A DNA stretch of 64,000 bases from Bacteroidales bacterium UBA4333. Its GTDB lineage: Bacteria; Bacteroidota; Bacteroidia; Bacteroidales; Paludibacteraceae. Shown here in pieces: positions 41,739 to 50,064 of this stretch (positions are counted from its first letter, which is position 1; each line of letters opens with the position of its first letter). Below the pieces are notes generated by a model that made no database searches, was not told where the DNA came from, and was given only the letters and a program-made list of their open reading frames with translations. Both the position numbers and the translations under genes were made by a program. The stretch covers positions 1-64,000 of the forward strand of contig DGTP01000004.1 of assembly GCA_002394335.1 (NCBI GenBank), in the 5' to 3' direction.

Positions 41739-42907
41739 ATGCGTTTCAGTATTTCTTCGCACGCGTTCATATGGACAGTATCGCCCCAGAACTTTTGGAG
41801 AATGGTTTGTTTGTCTTCTTGTGAGGAGACATAATTGCCGGAAGTTATGACTTGTAGAAGTTGCTCAAAGGAAGCCACCTTTTTCCCCACTACATTTTCG
41901 TCAAACGGATAGTAGAAATCTCTATCGCGCACGTACTCTTTGTAATCATACAAGAACAAAATAATTTCCTTATTTTGCATGAGCAAATAATCGTACAGAA
42001 TCGAAGAATAATCAGTAATCAGCACATCCGTGAAGGGCAGTATTCCATAGACATCCGTAGTAGCACTCACAAGGATTATATTCGAATAGCCGTTGATAGC
42101 CTCCGTACGCGTGTTGGGATGCGGTTTTAGAAGCATCAATGCTTTTTGTTTCGCTAACGTATCGTTAAGAGCTTGCAAATCAAATTGTTGTACGAATACA
42201 TCTCTTTGGGAATCCCGCCATGTGGGCATGTAGATATAGACTTTTTCGAATAACTCTGTCTTTTGTATGAGTTGTAAGGTCTCCTTCGGTTCATACTTGG
42301 CTACAAAGTTTCGCACCTGTTCTTTGGGCATTTGCAGGATTCCATTACGCGGATAACCTAACTCAAGGCACTGTTTCTCAGGTATGCGGAAAGCAGAAGC
42401 AAACATTGCCGTTTGAAAAGGAGTAGAGGAAAGCAAGTAGTCGGGGCGTTTGAAGGACTCCGGGTGGTAAAACCGTTCCTTCAAAGTCCGTTTCACAAAA
42501 CGCTCTGCCAAAGCGCCGCTTTTGATATTGAACTCACAGCGTTTCAGCCCCACCCCATGCCACAGATTAACGATTGTGGCATTCCCGGAAAGGCAATACA
42601 TAATATCGGATGAATAAGAGTTCACGAACCAGTATCTGGCGCGTAGCGCTTTCCACGCGCCGACGGGCGATAGTACCCAATATGCGGGCAAGCCCAACGA
42701 GCGCACATATCGGACAGTCTTTCTATTCACCGACAGCCAGCAGCAATCCAATTCTTTATAATGCTCGATGGCATGGATAAAGAGATACTTGCTGTTATCG
42801 CTGAAACCTCCTCGGTAGCTCCCGAATGCCATGCGCTTTGCACTGCGCGGAACTAAAAAAGAGAAGGGATAGATTAGGTAACAGATTATGTATGCTAGTG
42901 TCTTCAT
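41732..42907 (-). CDS. CDP-glycerol/ribitol phosphotransferase-family enzyme
   Basis: A 391-aa member of the Glyphos_transf family (TagB/TagF/TarL), which transfers glycerol- or ribitol-phosphate from a CDP-activated donor. Family marks are KRMAFGSYRGGFSDNSKYLF, IVNLWHGVGLKRCEFNIKSG and TDVLITDYSSILYDYLLMQ. The N-terminal stretch LAYIICYLIYPFSFLVP may associate with the membrane. Its start overlaps the CDP-polyol synthase gene by 4 bases (ATGA). The adjacent synthase resembles enzymes making CDP-ribitol, so ribitol-phosphate is the better guess for the donor. Confidence 0.87.
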   Translation of the reverse strand: MKTLAYIICYLIYPFSFLVPRSAKRMAFGSYRGGFSDNSKYLFIHAIEHYKELDCCWLSVNRKTVRYVRSLGLPAYWVLSPVGAWKALRARYWFVNSYSSDIMYCLSGNATIVNLWHGVGLKRCEFNIKSGALAERFVKRTLKERFYHPESFKRPDYLLSSTPFQTAMFASAFRIPEKQCLELGYPRNGILQMPKEQVRNFVAKYEPKETLQLIQKTELFEKVYIYMPTWRDSQRDVFVQQFDLQALNDTLAKQKALMLLKPHPNTRTEAINGYSNIILVSATTDVYGILPFTDVLITDYSSILYDYLLMQNKEIILFLYDYKEYVRDRDFYYPFDENVVGKKVASFEQLLQVITSGNYVSSQEDKQTILQKFWGDTVHMNACEEILKRIC

Positions 42908-44277
42908 TTACGTTTCACGTCTATTACTTCTCCCGTGCAATCAGACACCAGCGTGTTCAGCGAGGCTATTGCCACTTCTTCGGACTTCAATAATGTCTCA
43001 TCCGGCTCGTTTCCAAAGTTGGAGACACGCATCGGGGTTTTGGTTCTTTCCGGATTGATACAATTTACACGGATATGATCGTTTGACCACTCTTCTGCCA
43101 ATGCCTGCACTAAATTGACAACCGCTGCCTTGGTAGCCGAATAAATGCTGTACATCATTCTTCCGCGCGTATAGCTACTGCTGGTATATGCCAATAATGA
43201 ACCGTTTGTTTTCTGCAAATAGGGATAGGATGCTTTAGCTACATTGATAATACCCAGCATGTTTACATTCACGGATTGCATAATGCGTTCGTACTCCATT
43301 GTGGCAAGTGCTTCTTTTACCAAGATGCCGGCGGTATTCACCACATAGTGTATCGCACCTTCTGCATCGCACACTTGTTTCAACGCTTGCTCCACTTGCA
43401 CAAAATTGCTCACATCCACATAGTTCAGTGAGCGGCTGAAACAGTGTACCTTGGCACCGCATTCTTGCGCCAGACGTGCCACATCCGCACCTATTCCGTA
43501 ACTGCCTCCGAAGACGACCAACACTTTGCCGTTCAACTGCTCCTTCGTTTTCTCCGTCAAGGCATCTTGGCTGCCTTCCTGACTTTTCAACTGAAAGAGT
43601 TTATCCACTAAGAACAAGTCTTCCTTATAGGTAATCTTCATGTTGAAGACCTCGCCCCTCACTACATATACCGGCGTTTGGGGCAGATATTTACGTACCA
43701 CGCCGCAGTCGTCCGTGGTCACGAAATTCGGATCTTGCAGGGCAATTTCGTACGCTTTGTTTATAACTCCTCGTTTGAAACACTGTGGCGTCTGACCGCT
43801 TCGGAGTAAAGAACGGGTGGGTATTGCGTTGATACAATCAGTGTCATCCACTTGAATGATAGTGTCTGCCACAGGAATAGCCACATCTATAGCGTCATAT
43901 TCTTTTAGAGCTTCTATGCAATCATTGATTATACGGTCGTTCACAAGCGGTCGCACCGCATCGTGGAATATCAGATTGTCGCTGTCGTCAATATAGGCAT
44001 TGATGGCAGAGAGACTGGAATGATAGCGCTCTTTCCCGCCCGTTAAAATCTTGCGCACTTTGCCGTAGTGATTGTTTACCACTATTTGTTCGATGTCGGC
44101 TATGTATTCCTGATGGCAGACAACAGCTATCTCGTCTATCAAGTCATTATGTTCAAACACATCTATTGTGTGCTCGATCACTTTCTTTCCTGCTACTTTG
44201 AGGAATTGTTTGGGCAGGTCGCGTCCGAAGCGGGACCCGATACCGCCTGCTAATATGACGGCTATGTTTCTGTTCAT
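42904..44277 (-). CDS. Fused cytidylyltransferase and short-chain reductase (CDP-ribitol synthase-like)
   Basis: A 457-aa two-domain protein. Residues ~1-235 form an IspD/TarI-type cytidylyltransferase (VILAGGIGSRFGRDLPKQFL, FHDAVRPLVNDRIINDC). Residues ~250-457 form a short-chain dehydrogenase with VLVVFGGSYGIGADVARLAQ and the catalytic Tyr-Lys in YSIYSATKAAVVN. This order matches the Bcs1/Acs1 type, which reduces ribulose 5-phosphate and makes CDP-ribitol in Haemophilus capsules. The neighbouring CDP-polyol phosphotransferase supports that reading; the domains alone would also fit a different CDP-polyol. Confidence 0.85.
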   Translation of the reverse strand: MNRNIAVILAGGIGSRFGRDLPKQFLKVAGKKVIEHTIDVFEHNDLIDEIAVVCHQEYIADIEQIVVNNHYGKVRKILTGGKERYHSSLSAINAYIDDSDNLIFHDAVRPLVNDRIINDCIEALKEYDAIDVAIPVADTIIQVDDTDCINAIPTRSLLRSGQTPQCFKRGVINKAYEIALQDPNFVTTDDCGVVRKYLPQTPVYVVRGEVFNMKITYKEDLFLVDKLFQLKSQEGSQDALTEKTKEQLNGKVLVVFGGSYGIGADVARLAQECGAKVHCFSRSLNYVDVSNFVQVEQALKQVCDAEGAIHYVVNTAGILVKEALATMEYERIMQSVNVNMLGIINVAKASYPYLQKTNGSLLAYTSSSYTRGRMMYSIYSATKAAVVNLVQALAEEWSNDHIRVNCINPERTKTPMRVSNFGNEPDETLLKSEEVAIASLNTLVSDCTGEVIDVKRK

Positions 44278-44302
44278 TTATAACCTGTTTTTACTTATTT
44301 GA

Positions 44303-45262
44303 TCATGATTTGCAAATATATTTCAGTTTGAGCGCAAAGAGCGTTTTGGGGATAGACAGGTGAAGCGGTAAGATTTTCGCATTGGCTATCAGGCTGCACA
44401 GCGTTTTGTCTCCTTTTATCAAACTTTCATACTGATCGTCGTGATATTTCCTGTGGCTGGTGTAAACCATCTGGATCAGGAAACTCACTAACAGACGGTT
44501 AACCAACTGTTGGTCGGAGAAATTCGTTCTCACCGATATCTCAACCATCTTTTTTACAAAGTTTAATGTATGCCGGATGTCTCCATACCACTCTTGCATA
44601 TGTGCATTCAGCTCGTGTAACCGATATAAATACAGCCGTTTGTCTAGCCATGCTATTTCGTATTCTTGCTTGATAATACTGATTATTCCCTCTAAGAAAA
44701 TCCGGTCTTCGCCGCTTGTCTCTTTGGTATCGACAAAACGGATATTATTCTCTGCCAGAAACGATCGGTTGTATATATGAGGCGTGATATGCCCGCAGAA
44801 ACGGGGTATTCCGTCACGTACCAGCAACGTCAGGTATGCTTTTTGCAGAGGAGGATACTGACTGAACAGGGAAGTTCTGTTTAGTATCTGTTTGGCAAAC
44901 ACGCCGGAGAATACGGCTTTCTTAGTACCTCCGTCGGTGGCTTTGTACAATTCTTCGTACATGTTCGGTTCGTGGGTGTCATCGTGGTCACTGAAACCAA
45001 TATATTCTCCCGTGGCGACACGGAGTCCCACATTGCGTGATTCGCCGATATTCAGATTATGCTCGTTTCTGACAACCACTATACGCGGATCCTTGGTGGC
45101 ATATTCCTTGACCACTCTATCAGAACCGTCTGTCGGGCAATCCAGAACACAGATTATCTCTATTTCCCGCAATGTTTGGTTAACCAGTGTATCCAGACAT
45201 GGACGCAAGTACTTGCCTGCATTATACACCGGTAATATTACGGATACTTTAGGATTTTTCAT
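44303..45262 (-). CDS. Glycosyltransferase family 2
   Basis: A 319-aa GT-A enzyme with VSVILPVYNAGKYLRPCLDTL, VLDCPTDGSDRVVKEYA, NIGESRNVGLRVATGEYIGF and the metal site SDHDDTHEP. It is the first gene of the glycan cluster, 25 bases upstream of the CDP-polyol synthase gene. I found no standard promoter directly upstream; the 530-bp gap before it is rich in repeats and hairpins. Confidence 0.9.
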   Translation of the reverse strand: MKNPKVSVILPVYNAGKYLRPCLDTLVNQTLREIEIICVLDCPTDGSDRVVKEYATKDPRIVVVRNEHNLNIGESRNVGLRVATGEYIGFSDHDDTHEPNMYEELYKATDGGTKKAVFSGVFAKQILNRTSLFSQYPPLQKAYLTLLVRDGIPRFCGHITPHIYNRSFLAENNIRFVDTKETSGEDRIFLEGIISIIKQEYEIAWLDKRLYLYRLHELNAHMQEWYGDIRHTLNFVKKMVEISVRTNFSDQQLVNRLLVSFLIQMVYTSHRKYHDDQYESLIKGDKTLCSLIANAKILPLHLSIPKTLFALKLKYICKS

Positions 45263-45793
45263 TCTTGTCTATATTATTCTCTACTACTTTTTCGGTTATT
45301 TGGCGTAAATTCCCGGTACAGCGCAGCGGTCTGGATCTTCTGGAGTTCCCGGACTTGCTATCCAAAAGTCTCAAAGTCTCAATTGTCTCATTGTATATTT
45401 TTTTATTTTGCACTTTCTGCACTATTTGCACTTTCGCCCTTCAAAGTGCAAATAGTGCAAATAGTGCAATGTCATTTTATTATTTTTTTCGAACGCCCTG
45501 TTCTGTTTTCTCTTTTATGGGGCCCCGAAAAAATCGTGCTTTGCAAAGAAAATGCACGTTTTTGGGGAGAGCGGAGGCAATGGTCGCACTTGCCATTTAG
45601 CGAAGCGGTATGGCTCTTGCGATCCATTTGCCGTAGTAATCGTGCCCCTGTGGCTAAGAACGCGAGCGTTAGTTGTTCTTATATATTCTTAGTGATTTTT
45701 AGTCATTATAGGTACTAAACCGAACCCGTATAGGATCCAACGGCTACCCGCATGCCTTCCGATAGCCATCCCTTTGCCATCCATCTACTCTCG
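45263..45793. other. Repeat-rich gap between glycan cluster and KdsD gene
   Basis: No gene can be supported here. It holds a segment shared with the dispersed repeat (TACAGCGCAGCGGTCTG, about 45316-45332), three GTCTCA copies (45368-45390), a 27-bp inverted repeat (45408-45469) and a short CGTGC/GCACG hairpin near 45534-45557. Reading frames in both directions lack family features, and one is largely the translated palindrome. Confidence 0.65.
45408..45469. repeat. 27-bp inverted repeat with internal 9-bp direct repeats
   Basis: Left arm 45408-45434 and right arm 45443-45469 pair with two mismatches around the 8-base loop CGCCCTTC. The arms are made of GCACTATTT units (complement AAATAGTGC). 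The + strand continues into a T-rich stretch. Confidence 0.88.
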
Positions 45794-46789
45794 TCAGTGA
45801 TAAAACCGTGTCCCCGGCAAACAGGAGAACGAGTCCACCACGCCCACAACGGCTGACGGCTGATTGCTGACTTCTGACGGCTCCACTACGATCAGTGTAT
45901 GTATCGAATAGTGGTTCATCTTCTCGCCCGCCTCGACTATCTTGGCATCCTTGCTTATTGTCTTGGGGTTGCGGGACATGATTTCGGATACAGGCGTATC
46001 GAAAAACTCTTTCCCAAGCCTCTGCATAGCCCGTCGTATATCTCCGTCTGTTATGATGCCAACTAACATTTCTTCATGCTCCACCACTATACCTATTCCC
46101 AATGTCCCTTGGGTAACAATCTCTATGGCGTCACTCATTTTCATTGCCGGAGTAACGAACGGCAGATTCTCTTTGAACATCACATCCTCTACTTTTCCCA
46201 ACAGTTTTCTTCCCAAGTCCCCTCCCGGATGTAATCTTGCAAAATCGCTTGGCTGGAAGTGCTTCGCTTCTATCAGAGCACAAGCCAATGCATCGCCCAT
46301 CGCCAAAGTTGCTGTGGTCGATGCCGTCGGTATCAGATTAAGCGGATCTGCCTCGTGGGCTACCGCTATGTTCAGATGAATGGACGAATACCGGGCAAGC
46401 AGACTGTCTTCTGTGCTCGACATCCCGATGATCTGTATCCCCTTCGCTTGAATCAGTGGCAGGAACCGCAACAACTCTTCTGTCGCACCCGAATACGAAA
46501 TCGCTAATACGATATCCTCGCCCGAAAGCATCCCCAAATCACCATGGTACGCATCCAGCGGATTTAGGAAAAACGCCGGAGTCCCTGTCGAAGCCAGTGT
46601 TGCAGCGATCTTCGAGCCTATATGCCCGGATTTGCCCACACCGGTTACTACCACTTTCCCCCGGCATGCACTGATTGCCTTCACTGCCTCTGCAAACGCG
46701 CTGCCGATACGCTCTTTCATCTCCTTTATGGCATTCGCTTCGGCGTCAAGACACGCTTGCGCTTGCTTTATGATTTCTTGGTCTTGCAT
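45794..46789 (-). CDS. kdsD: KpsF/GutQ-type arabinose-5-phosphate isomerase (KdsD-like)
   Basis: A 331-aa isomerase making D-arabinose 5-phosphate for Kdo synthesis. The SIS domain shows VVVTGVGKSGHIGSKIAATL, FFLNPLDAYHGDLGML and ISYSGATEELLRFLP. Two CBS repeats follow (EDVMFKENLPFVTPAMKMSD, LVGIITDGDIRRAMQ, VSEIMSRNPKTISKDAKI). The C-terminal CBS end contains PSEVSNQPSA, encoded by a repetitive GGCTGA-rich stretch at 45851-45882, and the protein then ends SCLPGTRFYH. The 5' end overlaps the TPR-like gene by 22 bases. Confidence 0.93.
   Translation of the reverse strand: MQDQEIIKQAQACLDAEANAIKEMKERIGSAFAEAVKAISACRGKVVVTGVGKSGHIGSKIAATLASTGTPAFFLNPLDAYHGDLGMLSGEDIVLAISYSGATEELLRFLPLIQAKGIQIIGMSSTEDSLLARYSSIHLNIAVAHEADPLNLIPTASTTATLAMGDALACALIEAKHFQPSDFARLHPGGDLGRKLLGKVEDVMFKENLPFVTPAMKMSDAIEIVTQGTLGIGIVVEHEEMLVGIITDGDIRRAMQRLGKEFFDTPVSEIMSRNPKTISKDAKIVEAGEKMNHYSIHTLIVVEPSEVSNQPSAVVGVVDSFSCLPGTRFYH
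45851..45882. repeat. Intragenic (T)GACGGCTGA-type direct repeats
   Basis: GGCTGACGGCTGATTGCTGA followed by CTTCTGACGGCT. The GACGGCT unit is present twice and CTGA five times. It encodes an unusual insert in the last CBS domain of the isomerase. Confidence 0.6.
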
Positions 46790-47064
46790 GCTTCTTCTAC
46801 TATCTTACGCAGTTTAACCATCTGGTTGCCTACCACTTCTTCGTCTTTCATGCTGGGCAACATGCGCTCCAAAGCACGTAGAATCTTCTCCGCCTCTGCC
46901 ACATTGCCCTGTTCTATATGGAGTTGGAGCATGTCGCTCGCGCACCAGAACATACATAGCGTAGTGTAGTGCCCGTGATACGATTTGTATCGTTCGCGGA
47001 TCAACTCGTATGCTTCTTCGATGTGCCCTTCTTTGCGTAGAGCAAAAATATCTCGTACCTCCAT
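46768..47064 (-). CDS. Small TPR-like helical protein, function unknown
   Basis: A 98-aa protein rich in helix-turn-helix pairs (VRDIFALRKEGHIEEAYELI, DMLQLHIEQGNVAEAEKILR), resembling one or two tetratricopeptide repeats. I prefer ATG 47064, preceded by GGAAGAG, over a GTG at 47094 that lies inside a hairpin. It sits between rnfA and the isomerase, overlapping the latter. No specific role can be inferred. Confidence 0.65.
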   Translation of the reverse strand: MEVRDIFALRKEGHIEEAYELIRERYKSYHGHYTTLCMFWCASDMLQLHIEQGNVAEAEKILRALERMLPSMKDEEVVGNQMVKLRKIVEEACKTKKS

Positions 47065-47084
47065 CTCTCTTCCGTATTTGTGCC

Positions 47085-47125
47085 GATTATCCACGACGCA
47101 CTACTATTGCACGCCGTGGATAATC
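47085..47125 (-). other. 11-bp hairpin between rnfA and the TPR-like gene
   Basis: GATTATCCACG (47085-47095) pairs with CGTGGATAATC (47115-47125) across a 19-base loop. It begins 18 bases after the rnfA stop and ends about 20 bases before the next ATG. No T-run follows, so it looks like a processing or stability element rather than a terminator. Confidence 0.65.
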
Positions 47126-47142
47126 AGATTTTCTATGTTCGC

Positions 47143-47745
47143 TTATACTACGCCGCTGAAGCCCATGAATGCCATGGCCAGCAAACCGGCTGTCAACAGG
47201 GCAATAGGAGTTCCTTTCATTGCCTCCGGCACTTTCGACAGGGCTAACTGCTCACGGATACCTGCGAAAAGTACCAGCGCCAGCGCAAAACCGATTGCTG
47301 TCGCAAAGGCATAGAGCGTTCCTGTCAGAAGGTTGGCTCCCAACTCTCCCGGCAACTTCTGCATCAGCTGGGCGGGATCGGCTACGATGATAGCTACACC
47401 AAGAATACAGCAGTTCGTCGTGATCAGAGGAAGGAAGACACCCAAAGCTTGATAAAGCGACGGACTCACCTTCTTCAGGATGATCTCGATCATCTGTACC
47501 AGAGCGGCGATCACAAGGATGAATACAATCGTCTGTAAAAACTCGATCTCCCACATTACCAGCAATTTCTGCAACAAGTATGTGACTACGGTAGCCAGAG
47601 TCAGCACGAATGTAACGGCGGCTCCCATACCCAATGCGGTGTCGATTTTCTTACTTACGCCAAGGAATGGGCAGATACCCAAAAACTGGCTCAATACGAT
47701 ATTGTTAACGAATATCGCTGCGATAAATATCAAGAAATATTCCAT
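47143..47745 (-). CDS. rnfA: Rnf complex subunit A
   Basis: A 200-aa integral membrane subunit of the Rnf ferredoxin:NAD+ oxidoreductase, which pumps Na+ or H+. Family marks are IFVNNIVLSQFLGICPFLGVSKK and PLITTNCCILGVAI, with six helices. RnfA and RnfE are homologous antiporter-like subunits that share the Cys-containing motifs (here ICPFLG and NCCILG). It is the last rnf gene in the operon. Confidence 0.97.
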   Translation of the reverse strand: MEYFLIFIAAIFVNNIVLSQFLGICPFLGVSKKIDTALGMGAAVTFVLTLATVVTYLLQKLLVMWEIEFLQTIVFILVIAALVQMIEIILKKVSPSLYQALGVFLPLITTNCCILGVAIIVADPAQLMQKLPGELGANLLTGTLYAFATAIGFALALVLFAGIREQLALSKVPEAMKGTPIALLTAGLLAMAFMGFSGVV

Positions 47746-47778
47746 AGTAATTATCTTTTTATAACTTACAACTACAAA

Positions 47779-48366
47779 TCACTTTTTCACAATCTTGTTC
47801 ATTATCGCCATCAGATATGCAAGGCAGATAAACGCACCCGGAGCGAGAACGAAAATCAACGATGCATAATGATCGCTGTATATGCTCATTCCGAAAATCG
47901 AACCTGTGCCCAATAACTCGCGGACAGAGCCGATCACGGTCAGCGAAAGGGTGAATCCAAGACCCATTCCCAGACCGTCCAAAGCACTCAGACCTACGCT
48001 GTTCTTGGCGGCAAAAGCTTCTGCTCGCCCTAAGACGATACAGTTTACTACAATCAGCGGAATAAACAATCCCAATACATCATAGATGGGGGTCAGATAT
48101 GCCTGCATCAGCAACTGTACCAGCGTCACAAACGTAGCAATCACCACGATGAACGCAGGAATACGTACTTTGTCAGGAATAAGATTCTTCAGCAGCGAAA
48201 TCACCACATTCGAGCATACTAACACGAACAAGGTCGCTAAACCCATCGACATTCCGTTGATGGCGTTTGTGGTCGTGGCCAGTGTCGGACACATACCCAA
48301 AACCAAGGCAAAGGTAGGATTCTCCTTGAGAATGCCGTTGGTTAATGTTTTCATTCCATTAGTCAT
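47779..48366 (-). CDS. rnfE: Rnf complex subunit E
   Basis: A 195-aa integral membrane partner of RnfA: LTNGILKENPTFALVLGMCPTLATTT, LFIPLIVVNCIVLGRAEAFAAKN and about six helices. The Cys in GMCPTLA and NCIVLG matches the RnfA/E iron-sulfur site between the two half-membrane helices. It overlaps rnfG by 8 bases. Confidence 0.96.
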   Translation of the reverse strand: MTNGMKTLTNGILKENPTFALVLGMCPTLATTTNAINGMSMGLATLFVLVCSNVVISLLKNLIPDKVRIPAFIVVIATFVTLVQLLMQAYLTPIYDVLGLFIPLIVVNCIVLGRAEAFAAKNSVGLSALDGLGMGLGFTLSLTVIGSVRELLGTGSIFGMSIYSDHYASLIFVLAPGAFICLAYLMAIMNKIVKK

Positions 48367-48991
48367 TTTTTACCTCCGTTTCTTCTTCAATGTCACTTTC
48401 TACTTGCTCTGTCGCACCACTCTGTGCCTCCACACCGCTCTTTGCATAGGCATTATAAGCTTGGTTGATGGCTTTGAGGAATGCACGACTCGATATCGTG
48501 GCTGCCGTGATGGCATCTATGTCACCGCCGTCACCTTTCGATACGCGGAAATCTCCTGTAGCTTGACGCCCGATGATGTTCTGACTGGGCTTGTCTGCAT
48601 TCTTGAACCACTCTACTATATGGTCGCCCAGACCCGGAGTCTCTTGGTGCTCAAGCACTTCATAGTTGAAGATCTTGCCTTCTTTGTCAAATCCTACTAT
48701 GATCTTCTGCTCTCCGCCAAAGCCCATGGCACTCGTCTCTACTGCGGCTCCTGCAGCCTCGCCGTTAAGCGTCGCACGGTAGATCACCATGCCGTCTATT
48801 GTCTCTGGAGCGGCAATCTCTACACCTGCAGGCAATACGTTGAGAATAGCTTGTTGCTGCTTCTCTTTCTGTTGCTTCTGGATCTGGTCTTTGGTCAGCA
48901 GATAGATTCCTGCCAAAGCTGTTGCGGCTACTACGCAGATAGTCACCAGACTCAGCAACATATTCTTGAATGAACTCTCTAATTTTTCCAT
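48359..48991 (-). CDS. rnfG: Rnf complex subunit G (flavoprotein)
   Basis: A 210-aa periplasmic FMN-binding subunit with an N-terminal helix (LSLVTICVVAATALAGIYLL) and an FMN_bind domain (EVLEHQETPGLGDHIVEWF). The covalent flavin site reads DAITAATISSRA; the usual pattern is D-x-x-S/T-G-A-S/T, so the glycine is replaced by alanine while the threonine acceptor remains. The C-terminus is acidic (ESDIEEETEVKND) and unusual. It is encoded within the rnf operon between D and E. Confidence 0.94.
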   Translation of the reverse strand: MEKLESSFKNMLLSLVTICVVAATALAGIYLLTKDQIQKQQKEKQQQAILNVLPAGVEIAAPETIDGMVIYRATLNGEAAGAAVETSAMGFGGEQKIIVGFDKEGKIFNYEVLEHQETPGLGDHIVEWFKNADKPSQNIIGRQATGDFRVSKGDGGDIDAITAATISSRAFLKAINQAYNAYAKSGVEAQSGATEQVESDIEEETEVKND

Positions 48992-49003
48992 AGTCTTACC
49001 TCC

Positions 49004-50020
49004 TTATGCTTTTTTCTTCTCACCGAAATGACGGGGACGAATATGGTTCAACAATGGTACGCACGCGTTCATTATAAGAATAGCGAATGACATACCTTCA
49101 GGATACGAACCCCAGGTACGGATCACCATCATTATAAAGCCAATGCCGATACCGAAAATAATCTTGCCCCAGGCACTCATCGGACTCGTTACATAATCCG
49201 TTGCCATGAAGAATGCACCAAGCATCAAACCACCGGTGCAAAGGCTATAACCTACATACTGCGCAGTACTCATCCCCTCAGGAAGTGCTCCGCACCAACC
49301 GGTCATCGCGGCAAATAATGCTACCGTTCCCAGGATCGATACAGGAATATGCCATGTTATCACGCGCGTACATATAAGGAATAAGCCGCCTAACAGCAAT
49401 GCCAGTGCACTGACCTCTCCTAACGAACCGCCTAACTGGCCTACAAAAGCATCCATCAAGTCCGGCAACTGGTTTATCGCACTGCCGTCATGTTCTTTGA
49501 TCATGTTCTTCAGATAATACAGCGGTGTGGCACCTGAGTTGGCATCTGTCAGCCCTTGTCCCATGATAGCGCTTGCAAAACCTTGAGCCTTGGGCCATGT
49601 GGTCATCTGCGCAGGGAATGAAATCAATAGGAATACACGACCTACTAACGCCGGGTTGAACGGGTTCTGACCCAAACCGCCAAACGAAATCTTACCGATT
49701 CCGATAGCTACTACAGCGCCTATAATCAATATCCACCAGTCAAGGTTGCTCGGTACATTAAGTGCCAGAAGCATACCCGTCAGAATGGCGGAACAGTCTG
49801 TAATAGTCGGTTTCTGTTTCAGAACATACTTGCTAAGCAGCCACTCACAGCATACACATGCTGCTACACTGATAGCCATCATCATCAAAGCTCCCCAGCC
49901 GAACTCTACAATCGAAACAGCATAGGCGGGAATCAGAGCCAAGATGACGAGTAACATATTGCGACGAACACTATCACCACTATGTGCGTGAGGTGCCGGA
50001 GCTACAATCAATTGTTTCAT
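49004..50020 (-). CDS. rnfD: Rnf complex subunit D
   Basis: A 338-aa membrane subunit with about nine helices and covalently bound FMN. The flavinylation motif is intact (LTDANSGATPLYYLKN). Other marks are MLLALNVPSNLDWWILIIG, FGGLGQNPFNPALVGRVFLL and ATDYVTSPMSAWGKIIFGIGIG. Downstream of rnfC in the order C-D-G-E-A. Confidence 0.97.
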   Translation of the reverse strand: MKQLIVAPAPHAHSGDSVRRNMLLVILALIPAYAVSIVEFGWGALMMMAISVAACVCCEWLLSKYVLKQKPTITDCSAILTGMLLALNVPSNLDWWILIIGAVVAIGIGKISFGGLGQNPFNPALVGRVFLLISFPAQMTTWPKAQGFASAIMGQGLTDANSGATPLYYLKNMIKEHDGSAINQLPDLMDAFVGQLGGSLGEVSALALLLGGLFLICTRVITWHIPVSILGTVALFAAMTGWCGALPEGMSTAQYVGYSLCTGGLMLGAFFMATDYVTSPMSAWGKIIFGIGIGFIMMVIRTWGSYPEGMSFAILIMNACVPLLNHIRPRHFGEKKKA

Positions 50021-50064
50021 ATCTTTAAACTTTATAATTTAATCTCTTAATCCTAAACTCCAGA

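Noticed and set aside
45383..45718. 111-codon frame in the repeat-rich gap
   Set aside because: Much of it is the translated inverted repeat, and it has no family features, promoter or ribosome site.
47085..47125. Rho-independent terminator after rnfA
   Set aside because: The stem is good but the loop is 19 bases and no T-run follows on the minus strand; listed as a hairpin of unknown role.
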